From WLMZ01 sp031410915 (GTDB lineage Bacteria; Actinomycetota; Acidimicrobiia; Acidimicrobiales; Ilumatobacteraceae): a DNA stretch of 64,000 nucleotides. The notes beneath the pieces were generated by a model that made no database searches, was not told the origin of the DNA, and was given only the letters and a program-made list of their open reading frames with translations. Positions 19,670-27,817 of the stretch are shown piece after piece (position 1 is the stretch's first letter; each line of letters begins with the position of its first letter). A program made the translations under genes and the position numbers. The stretch is from positions 1 to 64,000 of the forward strand of contig JANNZY010000057.1 in assembly GCA_031410915.1 (NCBI GenBank), in the 5' to 3' direction.

Positions 19670-20734
19670 TCATCGACACCAGTCAGCCAGAGCGGCCATT
19701 CGCTCTCTCGGGATGATCGTGTCCTGGGTAACTGAGTGAAACCACCCCTTCCGACCCAGTGAGCCGCCCTTCTCATTGGGCTCTGTCGGTGAACCCGTTC
19801 GCGGTCGGGGGCGGGTGATGGGGAGTCCGGTCCGCGTGGACTCGCCGTCGGGTGCCTACGCTCAACCCACTCGGGCGACGAGCGTTGGTCGACAACCCCT
19901 CGGCGGCAGACGAGTCTGACGGCGTTCATCTTCTCCGCTGCCGTGTCCTGGAAACGGACGAAAGCGCGTGACTGTTCACTCGGAGGGTGCTTGAGGCTGA
20001 GCGATCACCTGAGTGTGCGAATCTCGTGTGCGGAGCCGTGATTCGTAGCGGTCACGCCGTGGCGATCGTTCTCGAGCGCTCGATTGTGGAGCCGTGGCGC
20101 TGGATCTGCCGGTGAATCCAACCGTCGGCACCGCGCCGGGTCGGCGTGCCCGTCCCAGTTTGATTCCGTGTCGTGAAGTCTGCGGGTCGTGAACCGAGAA
20201 CTTCGTTCATGCTGCAGGAGAGTTCACTCGCTCGTGCGGGCGGTCCGTCGAGCCGGCGAAGGGTCATGGCAGCCCTCCCGGCGGACCGAAGCGGTCGGAC
20301 TTGCGTCCGCCGTCAGATGACGAGTCGCGAGATCGAGTGCCGTCTGGCGCCGTTCCGTGAACCCATCACCCGAGAACCCGCTGCCACATTCGCCTTGCCA
20401 TGTCGAGGGCGGACGTGGGCTTCAGCCACGAGCCATGCAAGGCATCGTCGACACCCCGTACCGGCGACGCCACAGAAGGGTAGGTTTGGATCGCGCCGTG
20501 CGAGGAACGCGTCGTGAACCACGATTCAGGGCGAGACGGCGGCGAATTTGTCGCTCCGCAATGCAGGCCTGTGAATTGGCGCCTGATTGGCTCGGAGCGG
20601 TGGCTAGGTCGCCGCTGGACCACGAGGTCGCCGACCGCCCCGTCCCGCGAAGTGGAAGGACCGATATGGCAGCCCGAACGAAGCGGCAATACCCTCGCGA
20701 GCTCGCTGCTGGACGCGATGCTCGCGGACCGGAC

Positions 20735-20750
20735 TGTCTCACCTGGAACA
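20735..20750. promoter_or_regulatory. parS: Degenerate parS-like site 2
   Basis: TGTCTCACCTGGAACA, two mismatches from the local consensus TGTTTCACGTGGAACA. It occupies the equivalent place in the first clear repeat unit; ParB binding may be weak or lost. Confidence 0.5.
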
Positions 20751-20930
20751 CGGGAGGACGGACCGAGCCGATGGCAGGGCCGAACGGTCGTTGGAGATCT
20801 GTGTGGTTTGCCGCCGCCCCACGAGCAATTCGCTCCTGTGACGTGAAGCGATTGCGTCGTGAGAAGGATTGCGGTCACTCCGACTGGCCCGGCCGCGACT
20901 TTGCCGCGGAACCTATGCCCGCAGACCGGC

Positions 20931-20946
20931 TGTTTCACGTGGAACG
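20931..20946. promoter_or_regulatory. parS: parS site 3
   Basis: TGTTTCACGTGGAACG, one terminal mismatch from the local consensus, in the second repeat unit. Confidence 0.88.
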
Positions 20947-21131
20947 GGAGGGGGGACCCAGCCGATGGCATGGCCGAACGGTTCGTTGGAGATCTGCGAG
21001 TTTGCTGCCGGCTCACGAGGAGCTCGCTCCACTGACGCGAAGCGATCGTGTCGTGAGAAGGATTTGCGAATGTCGGTCCGACTGGCCCGCCATACGCGAG
21101 TTTGCATGGAACCTGATGCCCGCGGACCGGC

Positions 21132-21147
21132 TGTTTCACGTGGAACA
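21132..21147. promoter_or_regulatory. parS: parS site 4
   Basis: TGTTTCACGTGGAACA, a perfect local-consensus site in the third repeat unit, 201 bases from site 3. Confidence 0.92.
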
Positions 21148-21535
21148 CGGGAGGAGGGACCCAGCCGATGGCAGGCGGCAGACCCGCTGTTCACGCGAAG
21201 CGATCTCGAAATTGAAGGAGCTGCGAATGTCAGCGCGATCGCCCGGATGCATCGCAAGCTGGCCGCTGGACCGGATGCCCGCAGACGGTTGTTCACGAGG
21301 CCACGAAAGGTAGGGAGCAGTGGATGGCGGGACGACCGGCCGGTTGGATTCGGCGAGTTCGCCGTGGATACGGCGACGCTCGCAGACGCGTCGAGGACAG
21401 CGGACCGCCGATGGGAAGCCTTGGGTGGATGTACCGGTGCCGTGCGCCATGCTTGCGGTGAGCCCCCGATCTAGGTCGTCTCTGGTTGAACGTCCAGGGG
21501 CATCGACTGACGGCTGCCTCGCTTCCGGTCCGGTG

Positions 21536-21551
21536 TGTTTCACGTGGAACA
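21536..21551. promoter_or_regulatory. parS: parS site 5
   Basis: TGTTTCACGTGGAACA, a perfect site about 190 bases before parA, to the right of the repeat array. ParB bound here could also repress the parAB promoter. Confidence 0.92.
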
Positions 21552-21742
21552 CAGCTCGACGGTGGTGGCCGAACGTATCGCCAGAGTCGAACAGGTATCG
21601 GCGGCTCCGTCTGATTGAGGGTTTCGGCCCGTGGTCCCTGATTGTTGGAACGTTGGCCGGTAGTCTGCATCCCCAGACGTCGCCGGGAGCCGAAGAGTGG
21701 CGGCGCGCGACGCTGTTGTGTCGACGAAAGGATGCCAGCACG

Positions 21743-22597
21743 ATGACAGATGTGCAGGATCATGAGCACAGCCCTGACCCGGACGTGACCGCACCGCCAG
21801 CGCAGGCGATGTACCCGCTGCCCCGGGTCATGGCAGTCGCCAACCAGAAGGGCGGCGTGGGCAAGACCACGACGACGGTGAACCTCGGCGCGTGTTTGGC
21901 AGAGCTCGGATTCCGGACGCTGATCATCGACCTCGATCCTCAGGGGAATGCGTCCACCGGCCTCGGCATCGAGAACCGTGGCCTGGAGACCTCGATGTAC
22001 CACGTGATCATGCATGAGGTGCCGCTCGAGAACTGCATCGAGCCGGCTGCGGTCAAGAACCTGTTCGTCGCGCCGGCGAGTCTTGATCTGGCCGGCACCG
22101 AGATCGAGCTCGTGCCTGCCTTCAGCCGTGAGAACCGCTTGAAGCGAGCGATCGAAGCGGTCCAGGATCAATACGACTACATCCTGATCGACTGTCCACC
22201 CTCACTCGGTCTGCTCACGGTGAATGGCCTGACGGCTGCAACAGAAGTCTTGGTGCCGATCCAGTGCGAGTACTACGCGCTGGAGGGTCTCGGTCAACTG
22301 CTTCGCAACGTCGACCTCGTCCGCCGCAATCTCAACCCGACCCTCACCGTCAGCACCATCGTGTGCGTGATGTACGACGCTCGCACCAAGCTCGCCGATC
22401 AGGTGGTGCGCGAGGTGCGTGATCACTTCGGTGAGAAGGTGGTACGTACGGTGATCCCGCGCACGGTTCGCTTGTCCGAGGCACCGTCGTTCGGCCAACC
22501 GATCATCACGTTCGATTCGTCGTCGCGCGGTGCGGTGGCGTATCGCTTGGTTGCGAAGGAGGTGAGTGAGCATGGCACGCCTCGGGGGACTCGGTAA
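21743..22597 (+). CDS. parA: Chromosome partitioning ATPase ParA
   Basis: 284 residues from ATG 21743. Deviant Walker A NQKGGVGKTTTTVNLG (about residues 34-49), switch IIDLDPQGNASTGLG, Walker B-like YDYILIDCPPSLGLL, and the ParA C-terminal RTVRLSEAPSFGQPI. ParA binds DNA with ATP and moves ParB-parS complexes. It overlaps parB by 26 bases. The frame stays open far upstream into the parS region, but that part has no family similarity. Confidence 0.97.
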   Translation: MTDVQDHEHSPDPDVTAPPAQAMYPLPRVMAVANQKGGVGKTTTTVNLGACLAELGFRTLIIDLDPQGNASTGLGIENRGLETSMYHVIMHEVPLENCIEPAAVKNLFVAPASLDLAGTEIELVPAFSRENRLKRAIEAVQDQYDYILIDCPPSLGLLTVNGLTAATEVLVPIQCEYYALEGLGQLLRNVDLVRRNLNPTLTVSTIVCVMYDARTKLADQVVREVRDHFGEKVVRTVIPRTVRLSEAPSFGQPIITFDSSSRGAVAYRLVAKEVSEHGTPRGTR

Positions 22598-23534
22598 GGG
22601 CTTGGGAGCGCTCATTCCGTCGGAGTCGGACATGCGTTCGATCGCCGGGCACGATGCTGCCAATGACGACGATCCCACCTTCCTCGCCGAGCTGGACATC
22701 GACTCCTTGACGCCAAATCCGAATCAGCCCCGCCTGCACTTCGACGAGTCGTCGCTCGCCGAGCTGGCGGCGTCGATTCGTGAGATCGGCGTGCTTCAGC
22801 CGGTACTGGCGCGCGACGTCGGCGACGGCCGCTACCAACTCGTAGCCGGCGAGCGTCGGTGGCGCGCGGCGCGTCGGGCCGGGCTAACCACGATTCCGGT
22901 GATCGTCCGCCGGACCGACGACCTCAGCTCGATCGAGCAGGCGCTCGTCGAGAACCTGCATCGCCAGGACCTCACCCCGCTCGAGGAGGCGGCGGCCTAC
23001 CAGCAATTGATCGAGGACTTCTCGTTGACGCACGAGCAAGTCGCGACGCGCGTCGGGAAGAGTCGCTCCACGGTCACCAACACCTTGCGGTTGATGTCGT
23101 TGCCGCCACCAATCCAGCATCTGCTCGCCGATGGCCGGCTCTCGGCCGGGCATGCTCGTGCGCTGCTCGGTAGCGCAGATCGTGCGTTTCAAGAGCACTT
23201 GGCCAAGCGAGCCGTTTCCGAAGGTTGGTCAGTGCGATCGGTCGAGGACGCCATCCGCGAGCGCAGCGGAGGCCCGAACGCGTCAGGGGACGACTCGACA
23301 GATGCGGGTTCAGCGCCAGGAACCCAGGATGGCGCCGGCCTCACACCCGTCACCCGTCTGCGACCACCCGGCCTGCTCGAACTCGAGCACCTGCTCGCTG
23401 AGCACCTCGACACCAAGGTGGCGGTCTCCATGGGGGCCAGGCGAGGTCGCGTGACCATCGACTTCGCAGATCTCGAGGATTTGGAGCGGATCTATCGAGT
23501 GATGGTCGAGGGATCCTCCGATTCAGTGCCCTGA
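22572..23534 (+). CDS. parB: Chromosome partitioning protein ParB (CTPase clamp)
   Basis: 320 residues from ATG 22572, nine bases after AAGGAGG; a GTG at 22566 is too close to that site. N-terminal GLGKGLGALIP, nuclease-fold NPNQPRLHFDESSLAELAAS, CTP-binding box AGERRWRAARRAGL near residue 98, ENLHRQDLTPLEEA, then the helix-turn-helix THEQVATRVGKSRSTVTNTL and RLSAGHARALLG. The C-terminus is a dimerisation domain. It loads at parS and spreads as a sliding clamp; the parS sites lie just upstream. Confidence 0.97.
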   Translation: MARLGGLGKGLGALIPSESDMRSIAGHDAANDDDPTFLAELDIDSLTPNPNQPRLHFDESSLAELAASIREIGVLQPVLARDVGDGRYQLVAGERRWRAARRAGLTTIPVIVRRTDDLSSIEQALVENLHRQDLTPLEEAAAYQQLIEDFSLTHEQVATRVGKSRSTVTNTLRLMSLPPPIQHLLADGRLSAGHARALLGSADRAFQEHLAKRAVSEGWSVRSVEDAIRERSGGPNASGDDSTDAGSAPGTQDGAGLTPVTRLRPPGLLELEHLLAEHLDTKVAVSMGARRGRVTIDFADLEDLERIYRVMVEGSSDSVP

Positions 23535-23626
23535 GTCTGTCCGACGAACTGTAGATGTGACGTTGGACACTCTCAGGCTTGCCTGTAGCTCGCGCGTGAG
23601 GGTTACGCACATCGTGTGAACAAGGC

Positions 23627-23635
23627 TGTGGATAA
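23627..23635 (-). promoter_or_regulatory. Isolated perfect DnaA box after parB
   Basis: TGTGGATAA (TTATCCACA on the minus strand) in the 138-base convergent gap between parB and the CwlM-like gene. It is the classic strong DnaA box but stands alone about 8-10 kb from oriC. It may titrate DnaA or be chance. Confidence 0.45.
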
Positions 23636-23672
23636 ACTCTCGACATCCTGCTCACAGCATATTCCGGCGGAC

Positions 23673-24632
23673 TCAGAGCGGCTTGTCAGCCCACGCTTGA
23701 AGGGCGACTCGCACCGCGAGGGCGACACTTGATGATTGGTCGACTGTTCGACGTACGTGACCGACCGAGGCCACGATCGCCGGCATTCGGGTCTCGCGCA
23801 ACACCTGCAGCCGGGCGCCTTGCACGCACGGCGTGTGGCCATGGACATCTGTGAGGCCTGTGGCGACGCGCTCGGCAAGTGATCGCCCGCCGGCAGACTC
23901 GAACTGCGGCACGGCGTAGAACGCCACACGGTCGGAGCCATCAGAGCGCGAGTCGAAGCCGAGATAGACGTCGGCCGCGAAGGCGTTCGCTGCGCCCGCT
24001 TGGGCGCGAGCATCGGGCTCGTCGACAGTGATGACGATCGCTCCGGACAAGCGCAACTCGCGAGTCAGGGCCCGTGTCAGGGTACCCAGTCCGCCGAACT
24101 GTCCGATGACGACCCGGAGGCCACGCAGCGACGACGACGACGCCCGCAATCGGTCACGTTCGCGGACGGTTGCGACACCGGGCCCGGAACCACTTTGGCG
24201 GCTGACTCGGTCGAGGGCTTTGATCGTGACCGGCCCGCACGTTCCGTCGATGACGAGACCGCAGTTGCGCTGGAAGTCGACCAGCGCATCGGCGGTCAGC
24301 GGGCCGAGGATGCCGTCGACCTTGCCACAATCGAAGCCGATCCGGCCGAGGCGATTCTGCAGGTCGGCGACATCGTCACCACGGATGTTCGGCGCGGCGA
24401 GGAAGAGCAGGCGGTCACCGAGGCGCCACGATGCTTCGACCAGACCGGCCCATGTGTCACGATCGCACGTGCCGTTGACAACGAGGCCGCGGGTCCGCTG
24501 AAAGGCGCGAACACACGACTCCGTGTCGGCACAGAACAGGCCCGCCTCGGCGACCGTGGCGGGCGGAAACCCGGCGGCGCCGAGGCGGCGTTGCAGATCG
24601 CGTATGGCCTCTCCGCGCTGACCAGGGGTCAG
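23673..24632 (-). CDS. cwlM: CwlM-like pseudo-amidase with two peptidoglycan-binding domains
   Basis: An open frame of 319 codons running from the trxA stop to 23673. Two PG_binding_1 domains at about residues 6-66 (GEAIRDLQRRLG, AFQRTRGLVVNGTCD) and 84-142 (DDVADLQNRLGRIGFDCGKVDG, VDFQRNCGLVIDGTCGP), then an Amidase_3 fold from about 172. The zinc and catalytic residues of true amidases are missing: the expected DPGH is GQFG (177-180), the second His motif reads LGFDS, and the final Glu position reads ASVGH. It has the place and layout of mycobacterial CwlM, a regulator of MurA. No ATG, GTG or TTG occurs before residue 162; a CTG overlapping the trxA stop as CTGA is the only plausible start. 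Confidence 0.75.
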   Translation of the reverse strand: MTPGQRGEAIRDLQRRLGAAGFPPATVAEAGLFCADTESCVRAFQRTRGLVVNGTCDRDTWAGLVEASWRLGDRLLFLAAPNIRGDDVADLQNRLGRIGFDCGKVDGILGPLTADALVDFQRNCGLVIDGTCGPVTIKALDRVSRQSGSGPGVATVRERDRLRASSSSLRGLRVVIGQFGGLGTLTRALTRELRLSGAIVITVDEPDARAQAGAANAFAADVYLGFDSRSDGSDRVAFYAVPQFESAGGRSLAERVATGLTDVHGHTPCVQGARLQVLRETRMPAIVASVGHVRRTVDQSSSVALAVRVALQAWADKPL

Positions 24633-24967
24633 AGGGAAGTAGGAAGGAATTCGTCGAGCTCCTGCAGTAGTTGGCCCTTGCCCTTGGCACCGACGAGGCG
24701 CTTGGCGACCTCGCCGTTGTTGAAGACGAGGAGCGTGGGAATGCTCATCACGTTGAAGCGCATCGCCAGATCGGGGTTCTCGTCGACGTTCAGCTTGGCG
24801 ATGGTGACCTTGCCCGACTGCTCCGAGGCGATCTCACTCAGGATCGGAGCGATCATCTTGCACGGGCCGCACCATTCCGCCCAGAAGTCAACCACGACAG
24901 GCGTGTCCGCTGAGGCAATGATCTCGTCGAACGTGCTGGTGGTGAGGGTAACAATGCCGTCGGCCAT
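24629..24967 (-). CDS. trxA: Thioredoxin
   Basis: 112 residues from ATG 24967, with AAAGGA about eight bases upstream; a longer frame to 25030 has no such site and an atypical N-terminus. The active site is WAEWCGPCK and the cis-proline motif is SIPTLLVF. It reduces protein disulfides using electrons from TrxB, encoded 86 bases upstream on the same strand. Its stop overlaps the CwlM-like frame by four bases, matching the trxB-trxC-cwlM order in mycobacteria. Confidence 0.97.
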   Translation of the reverse strand: MADGIVTLTTSTFDEIIASADTPVVVDFWAEWCGPCKMIAPILSEIASEQSGKVTIAKLNVDENPDLAMRFNVMSIPTLLVFNNGEVAKRLVGAKGKGQLLQELDEFLPTSL

Positions 24968-25053
24968 GATGGCTTCCTTTCGATGGGAGCGTAATGCTAG
25001 CCAGTGGAACACCGCTGCGGCGGCTGGCATTCCCGATCGAAATGGTCGGGTAA

Positions 25054-25998
25054 TCAGCCGTGCTGGGCTTCCAGCCAGCGTTCAGCATCGATTGCGGCCA
25101 TGCAACCCGAGCCCGCAGCGGTGATGGCCTGGCGGTAGGTGTAGTCCTGCACGTCGCCGCAGGCGAAGACGCCGTCGATGTTGGTGTACGTGGAATCGGG
25201 CTGGGTGCGAATGTAGCCGTTGTCCTCCATGTCGAGGACACCCTTGAACAGATCAGTGTTCGGGCGGTGTCCGATCGCGACGAACAGGCCGGTCACGGCA
25301 AGGACCGTCTCGACGCCGGTGTTGACGTCGCGAACGGTGGCGCCGGACAGCTTGTCCTCGCCGTGCAGGGCGGTGACCGTGGCGTTCCAGTGCATCTCGA
25401 TCTTCGGGTTGGCGTGTGCCCGGTCCTGCATGATCTTGGAGGCGCGCAGGCTGTCACGGCGATGGATCATCGTGACCTTCGATGCGAACTTGGTGAGGAA
25501 GGTGGCCTCCTCGACCGCACTGTCACCGCCGCCGACGACTGCGATCTCTTGACCCCGGAAGAAGAACCCGTCGCACGTCGCGCATGTGGACAGACCGTGA
25601 CCCAGCAGGCGCGCTTCTTCCTCCAAGCCGAGCATCAACGACTGCGCGCCGGTGGACACGATGATCGCGTCACCTTCGTACAGGTCCTTGCCGACCCACA
25701 CCTTGCACGGTCGCTCCGAGAAATCGATCGCCGTTGCCTTGGCCGTGATGAACTCGGCACCGAAGCGCGACGCCTGCTCGCGGAAGTTGACCATCAGCTC
25801 GGGACCCATGATGCCCATCGGGAAGCCGGGGAAGTTCTCGACCTCGGTGGTGAGCATGAGCTGACCACCTGGCTGATCGCTGGTCGAGCTCGGCTCGCCC
25901 TCGATCACGAGCGGGGCGAGATTGGCGCGTGCGGCGTAGATGGCGGCGGTGAGTCCGGCCGGGCCGGATCCGATGATGATGACCTGACGGCGAGTCAT
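25054..25998 (-). CDS. trxB: Thioredoxin-disulfide reductase
   Basis: 314 residues from ATG 25998 (AGGAG about nine bases upstream). FAD motif GSGPAGLTAAIYAARA, redox pair CATC in STCATCDGFFF, NADPH motif VVGGGDSAVEEA, and C-terminal FAD motif GVFACGDVQD. It transfers electrons from NADPH to thioredoxin. The start overlaps the small membrane protein gene upstream by four bases (ATGA). Confidence 0.97.
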   Translation of the reverse strand: MTRRQVIIIGSGPAGLTAAIYAARANLAPLVIEGEPSSTSDQPGGQLMLTTEVENFPGFPMGIMGPELMVNFREQASRFGAEFITAKATAIDFSERPCKVWVGKDLYEGDAIIVSTGAQSLMLGLEEEARLLGHGLSTCATCDGFFFRGQEIAVVGGGDSAVEEATFLTKFASKVTMIHRRDSLRASKIMQDRAHANPKIEMHWNATVTALHGEDKLSGATVRDVNTGVETVLAVTGLFVAIGHRPNTDLFKGVLDMEDNGYIRTQPDSTYTNIDGVFACGDVQDYTYRQAITAAGSGCMAAIDAERWLEAQHG

Positions 25999-26330
25999 GT
26001 GGGTGTCTCCTGTGCGACGGGAAAGCGCTTCTTCAGCAGCACCAACCCGACGACACTGAAGATGATTCCGAGTGCCGCGTAGGAGATCCACGCGGCGTCG
26101 CGCCGCGGCGCGAGCAGATCGATCAGGTCCTGCAACGCGCGCAGTCCGGCGATGACGAGCAGCACCAGCGCGACGCCGCCCCCGAACACCGCGACGAGCC
26201 CGAAGATCGCGTAGCGCACGATGGTGAGCACCGGCTTGGTCGTCTTGTCGCGGACGGATCCGACCACTCGCACGATCGTGTCGGCGAGGCTCGCGGCCCA
26301 GTTGGGGTCGTTCAAGGGGTTACCCGGCAT
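25995..26330 (-). CDS. Small two-helix membrane protein
   Basis: 111 residues. After a hydrophilic 35-residue start there are two hydrophobic helices, IFGLVAVFGGGVALVLLVIAG (about 44-64) and AWISYAALGIIFSVVGLVLL (about 79-98), ending in a basic tail. It resembles holin-like or 'phage holin family' membrane proteins only in general layout. Translationally coupled to trxB. Function unknown. Confidence 0.8.
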   Translation of the reverse strand: MPGNPLNDPNWAASLADTIVRVVGSVRDKTTKPVLTIVRYAIFGLVAVFGGGVALVLLVIAGLRALQDLIDLLAPRRDAAWISYAALGIIFSVVGLVLLKKRFPVAQETPT

Positions 26331-26369
26331 GCGCTGGAGCCTAACGCTCGCGCCGCGGCGACGAAGCCG

Positions 26370-27209
26370 TCAGCCGAGCGGGATCGTCTCGGCCACGACA
26401 CATGTGGCCTCGGGAATCACGTCGACGACACGCAATTCGTCGTCCATGCGGAAGCGCAAGATGACCGGCTCGCCGCGATAGATCGCGGCGATGTCGCCGA
26501 GCGCGGGATCGGCGGCGCAGACCGCGATCTGCGTGGCTGCCTCGGTGGTGGCGGCGGGTGCGGCCGAATCCGCGACCGCCGCGGCCGTGGTGTCCGCTGC
26601 GGCATCGCCGGTGCCGTAGACGTCTGCGATCTGCTCGGGCGATTCGAAGACCGGCCGGCCGTCGAGCGGTGCCGCGGCCGGCGCGTCCAAGGCCACGATC
26701 GTGGTGTCGGCGGCGCCGCCCGCGCTGCTGTTCAGAGCGGGCGACTTCCCGGCGCTGTCCTCGGCGGACTCGGTAGCCGCCGCCGTGGAGGCGATGGACG
26801 CGGCTCGCGTGTCGAGGCTTGCGCTCTTGTCGTCGTCCTGGTTGCCACGATTGACGACGGCAAGGCCGATGACGCCGATGACGGCCGCGGCAGCGACGCC
26901 GGCGAGCCATCCGCGCATCCGGTCGCGACGCTCGCGTCGTGGCGCGAGCGGGACCACGCGGGCGGGTGTCTGCGGGTTGCCGACAGCGCCGAGCGAGTCG
27001 AATGCGACGAGTGCTGCAGCGATCGCGTTGTCTCGGATCGTTGCCGGCACGTCGACGTCGCGCAGCTGCGCCCGCACGGATGCGTACACGTCGCGCTCGG
27101 CCTGCAGCGTGGGCGACGTCTCGAACTGGGCGCGTTCGTCCGCCGTCACCTCGTTGTCGAAGGCGGCGCTCGCGAGCGTGCGGTCGGGGGGCAGGAGTTC
27201 CTCGGTCAT
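26370..27209 (-). CDS. Putative anti-sigma factor
   Basis: 279 residues. The N-terminal 60 residues (ASAAFDNEVTADERAQFE) resemble the cytosolic anti-sigma domain but without the HxxxCxxC zinc motif. One membrane helix is at about residues 102-120 (GWLAGVAAAAVIGVIGLAVV), followed by an extracytoplasmic Ala/Thr-rich linker and a small terminal domain with two cysteines (VCAADPALGD, ATCVVAE). The start overlaps the sigma-factor stop by four bases, the usual arrangement for an ECF sigma and its membrane-bound inhibitor; it corresponds in position to mycobacterial Rv3912. Confidence 0.8.
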   Translation of the reverse strand: MTEELLPPDRTLASAAFDNEVTADERAQFETSPTLQAERDVYASVRAQLRDVDVPATIRDNAIAAALVAFDSLGAVGNPQTPARVVPLAPRRERRDRMRGWLAGVAAAAVIGVIGLAVVNRGNQDDDKSASLDTRAASIASTAAATESAEDSAGKSPALNSSAGGAADTTIVALDAPAAAPLDGRPVFESPEQIADVYGTGDAAADTTAAAVADSAAPAATTEAATQIAVCAADPALGDIAAIYRGEPVILRFRMDDELRVVDVIPEATCVVAETIPLG

Positions 27210-27817
27210 GATGCTGTGGTTGGACGTTCGTCAGGGTCGGGCTGGTTCCCGAAGTCGTGGCCGAGGGCGGCTGCGAGCGCTGCCCGACCCCGAGCGATGC
27301 GACTCTTCACCGTGCCGACGGGCACGCCGAGGACGGCTGCGATCTCGGCATAGTCGAGGTCGCCGACGTCGCGCAGGACGACCGGGATCCGGAAGTCCTC
27401 GGCGAGTTCGGCCAGGGCGCGGTCGAGCAGCAGTCGGTCGCCGAGACCGTCGACTCGAATCCCCGCGTCGGGGTCGGCGACCTCGATGGTTGTCCCGCCA
27501 CCGTCTCGATCGGCGGGTAATGCGGAGACTGGTCGTCGGCGCTTGCGGCGCAACTCGTCGAGGCTCGCGTTGGTGGCTATGCGGTAGATCCAGGTGCCGA
27601 AGCTGCTGCGGCCGTCGAAGCGGCCGAGCCCGCGCACGATCGCGATCATCGCTTCCTGCGCGGCATCCGCCGCGTCGGCGTCGTGACCGGTGACGCGACG
27701 GCACACCGCGTAGATGCGGTTGTAGTGACGACGCAGCAGCGTGTCGAGACTCGCTCGATCGCCACCCTGCGCAGCCACGACGAGGGTGCGGTCGTCCGAG
27801 TCGGAGGCGATGACCAT
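27206..27817 (-). CDS. sigM: ECF sigma factor, SigM-like
   Basis: 203 residues from ATG 27817. Region 2 reads YNRIYAVCRRVTGHDADAADAAQEAMIAIVRGLGRFDGRSSFGTWIYRIATNASLDELRR (split across helices 2.1-2.4), and region 4 has LAEDFRIPVVLRDVGDLDYAEIAAVLGVPVGTVKSRIARG, a helix-turn-helix for the -35 element. It overlaps the kinase stop by one base (TGATG) and the anti-sigma gene by four. By position it matches mycobacterial SigM (Rv3911). Confidence 0.9.
   Translation of the reverse strand: MVIASDSDDRTLVVAAQGGDRASLDTLLRRHYNRIYAVCRRVTGHDADAADAAQEAMIAIVRGLGRFDGRSSFGTWIYRIATNASLDELRRKRRRPVSALPADRDGGGTTIEVADPDAGIRVDGLGDRLLLDRALAELAEDFRIPVVLRDVGDLDYAEIAAVLGVPVGTVKSRIARGRAALAAALGHDFGNQPDPDERPTTAS

Larger units (their letters stand above)
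20600..21350. repeat. Degenerate tandem repeat array carrying parS
   Basis: At least three clear copies of a unit of about 194-203 bases. The anchor GCCGATGGCA recurs at 20767, 20961 and 21164. Each copy has the order GCCCGCGGACCGGCTG-like sequence, then parS, then GGGAGGAGGGACC, then GCCGATGGCA. Between the first two anchors the shared text extends through GGCCGAACGG and TTGGAGATCTG. Further decayed copies are visible before (CCGATATGGCAGCCCGAACG near 20661) and after (CGGATGCCCGCAGACGG near 21273). The copies diverge by point changes and indels, so the array is old and not a recent assembly duplication. Confidence 0.75.
18903..21742. other. parS region: Long non-coding gap with parS sites between rsmG and parA
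   Basis: About 2.8 kb in which no frame has a recognisable start, ribosome-binding site or protein family. Several frames remain open only because of high GC. Their translations contain peptides such as FHVEH and MFHVKRH, which are simply parS read as protein. The right half (about 20.6-21.35 kb) is a degenerate tandem repeat carrying parS; the left half has one isolated parS and one strong stem-loop. The region is probably the centromere acting with ParA-ParB. Confidence 0.8.

Noticed and set aside
19296..19739. 147-codon frame containing MFHVKRH
   Set aside because: The peptide is the parS site translated; no start signal or family was seen.
20357..21313. Long open frames on both strands across the parS array (for example 318 codons on +)
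   Set aside because: They lack ribosome-binding sites and families, repeat only because the DNA repeats, and contain parS read as protein (LFHVE). They are by-products of GC-rich repeats.
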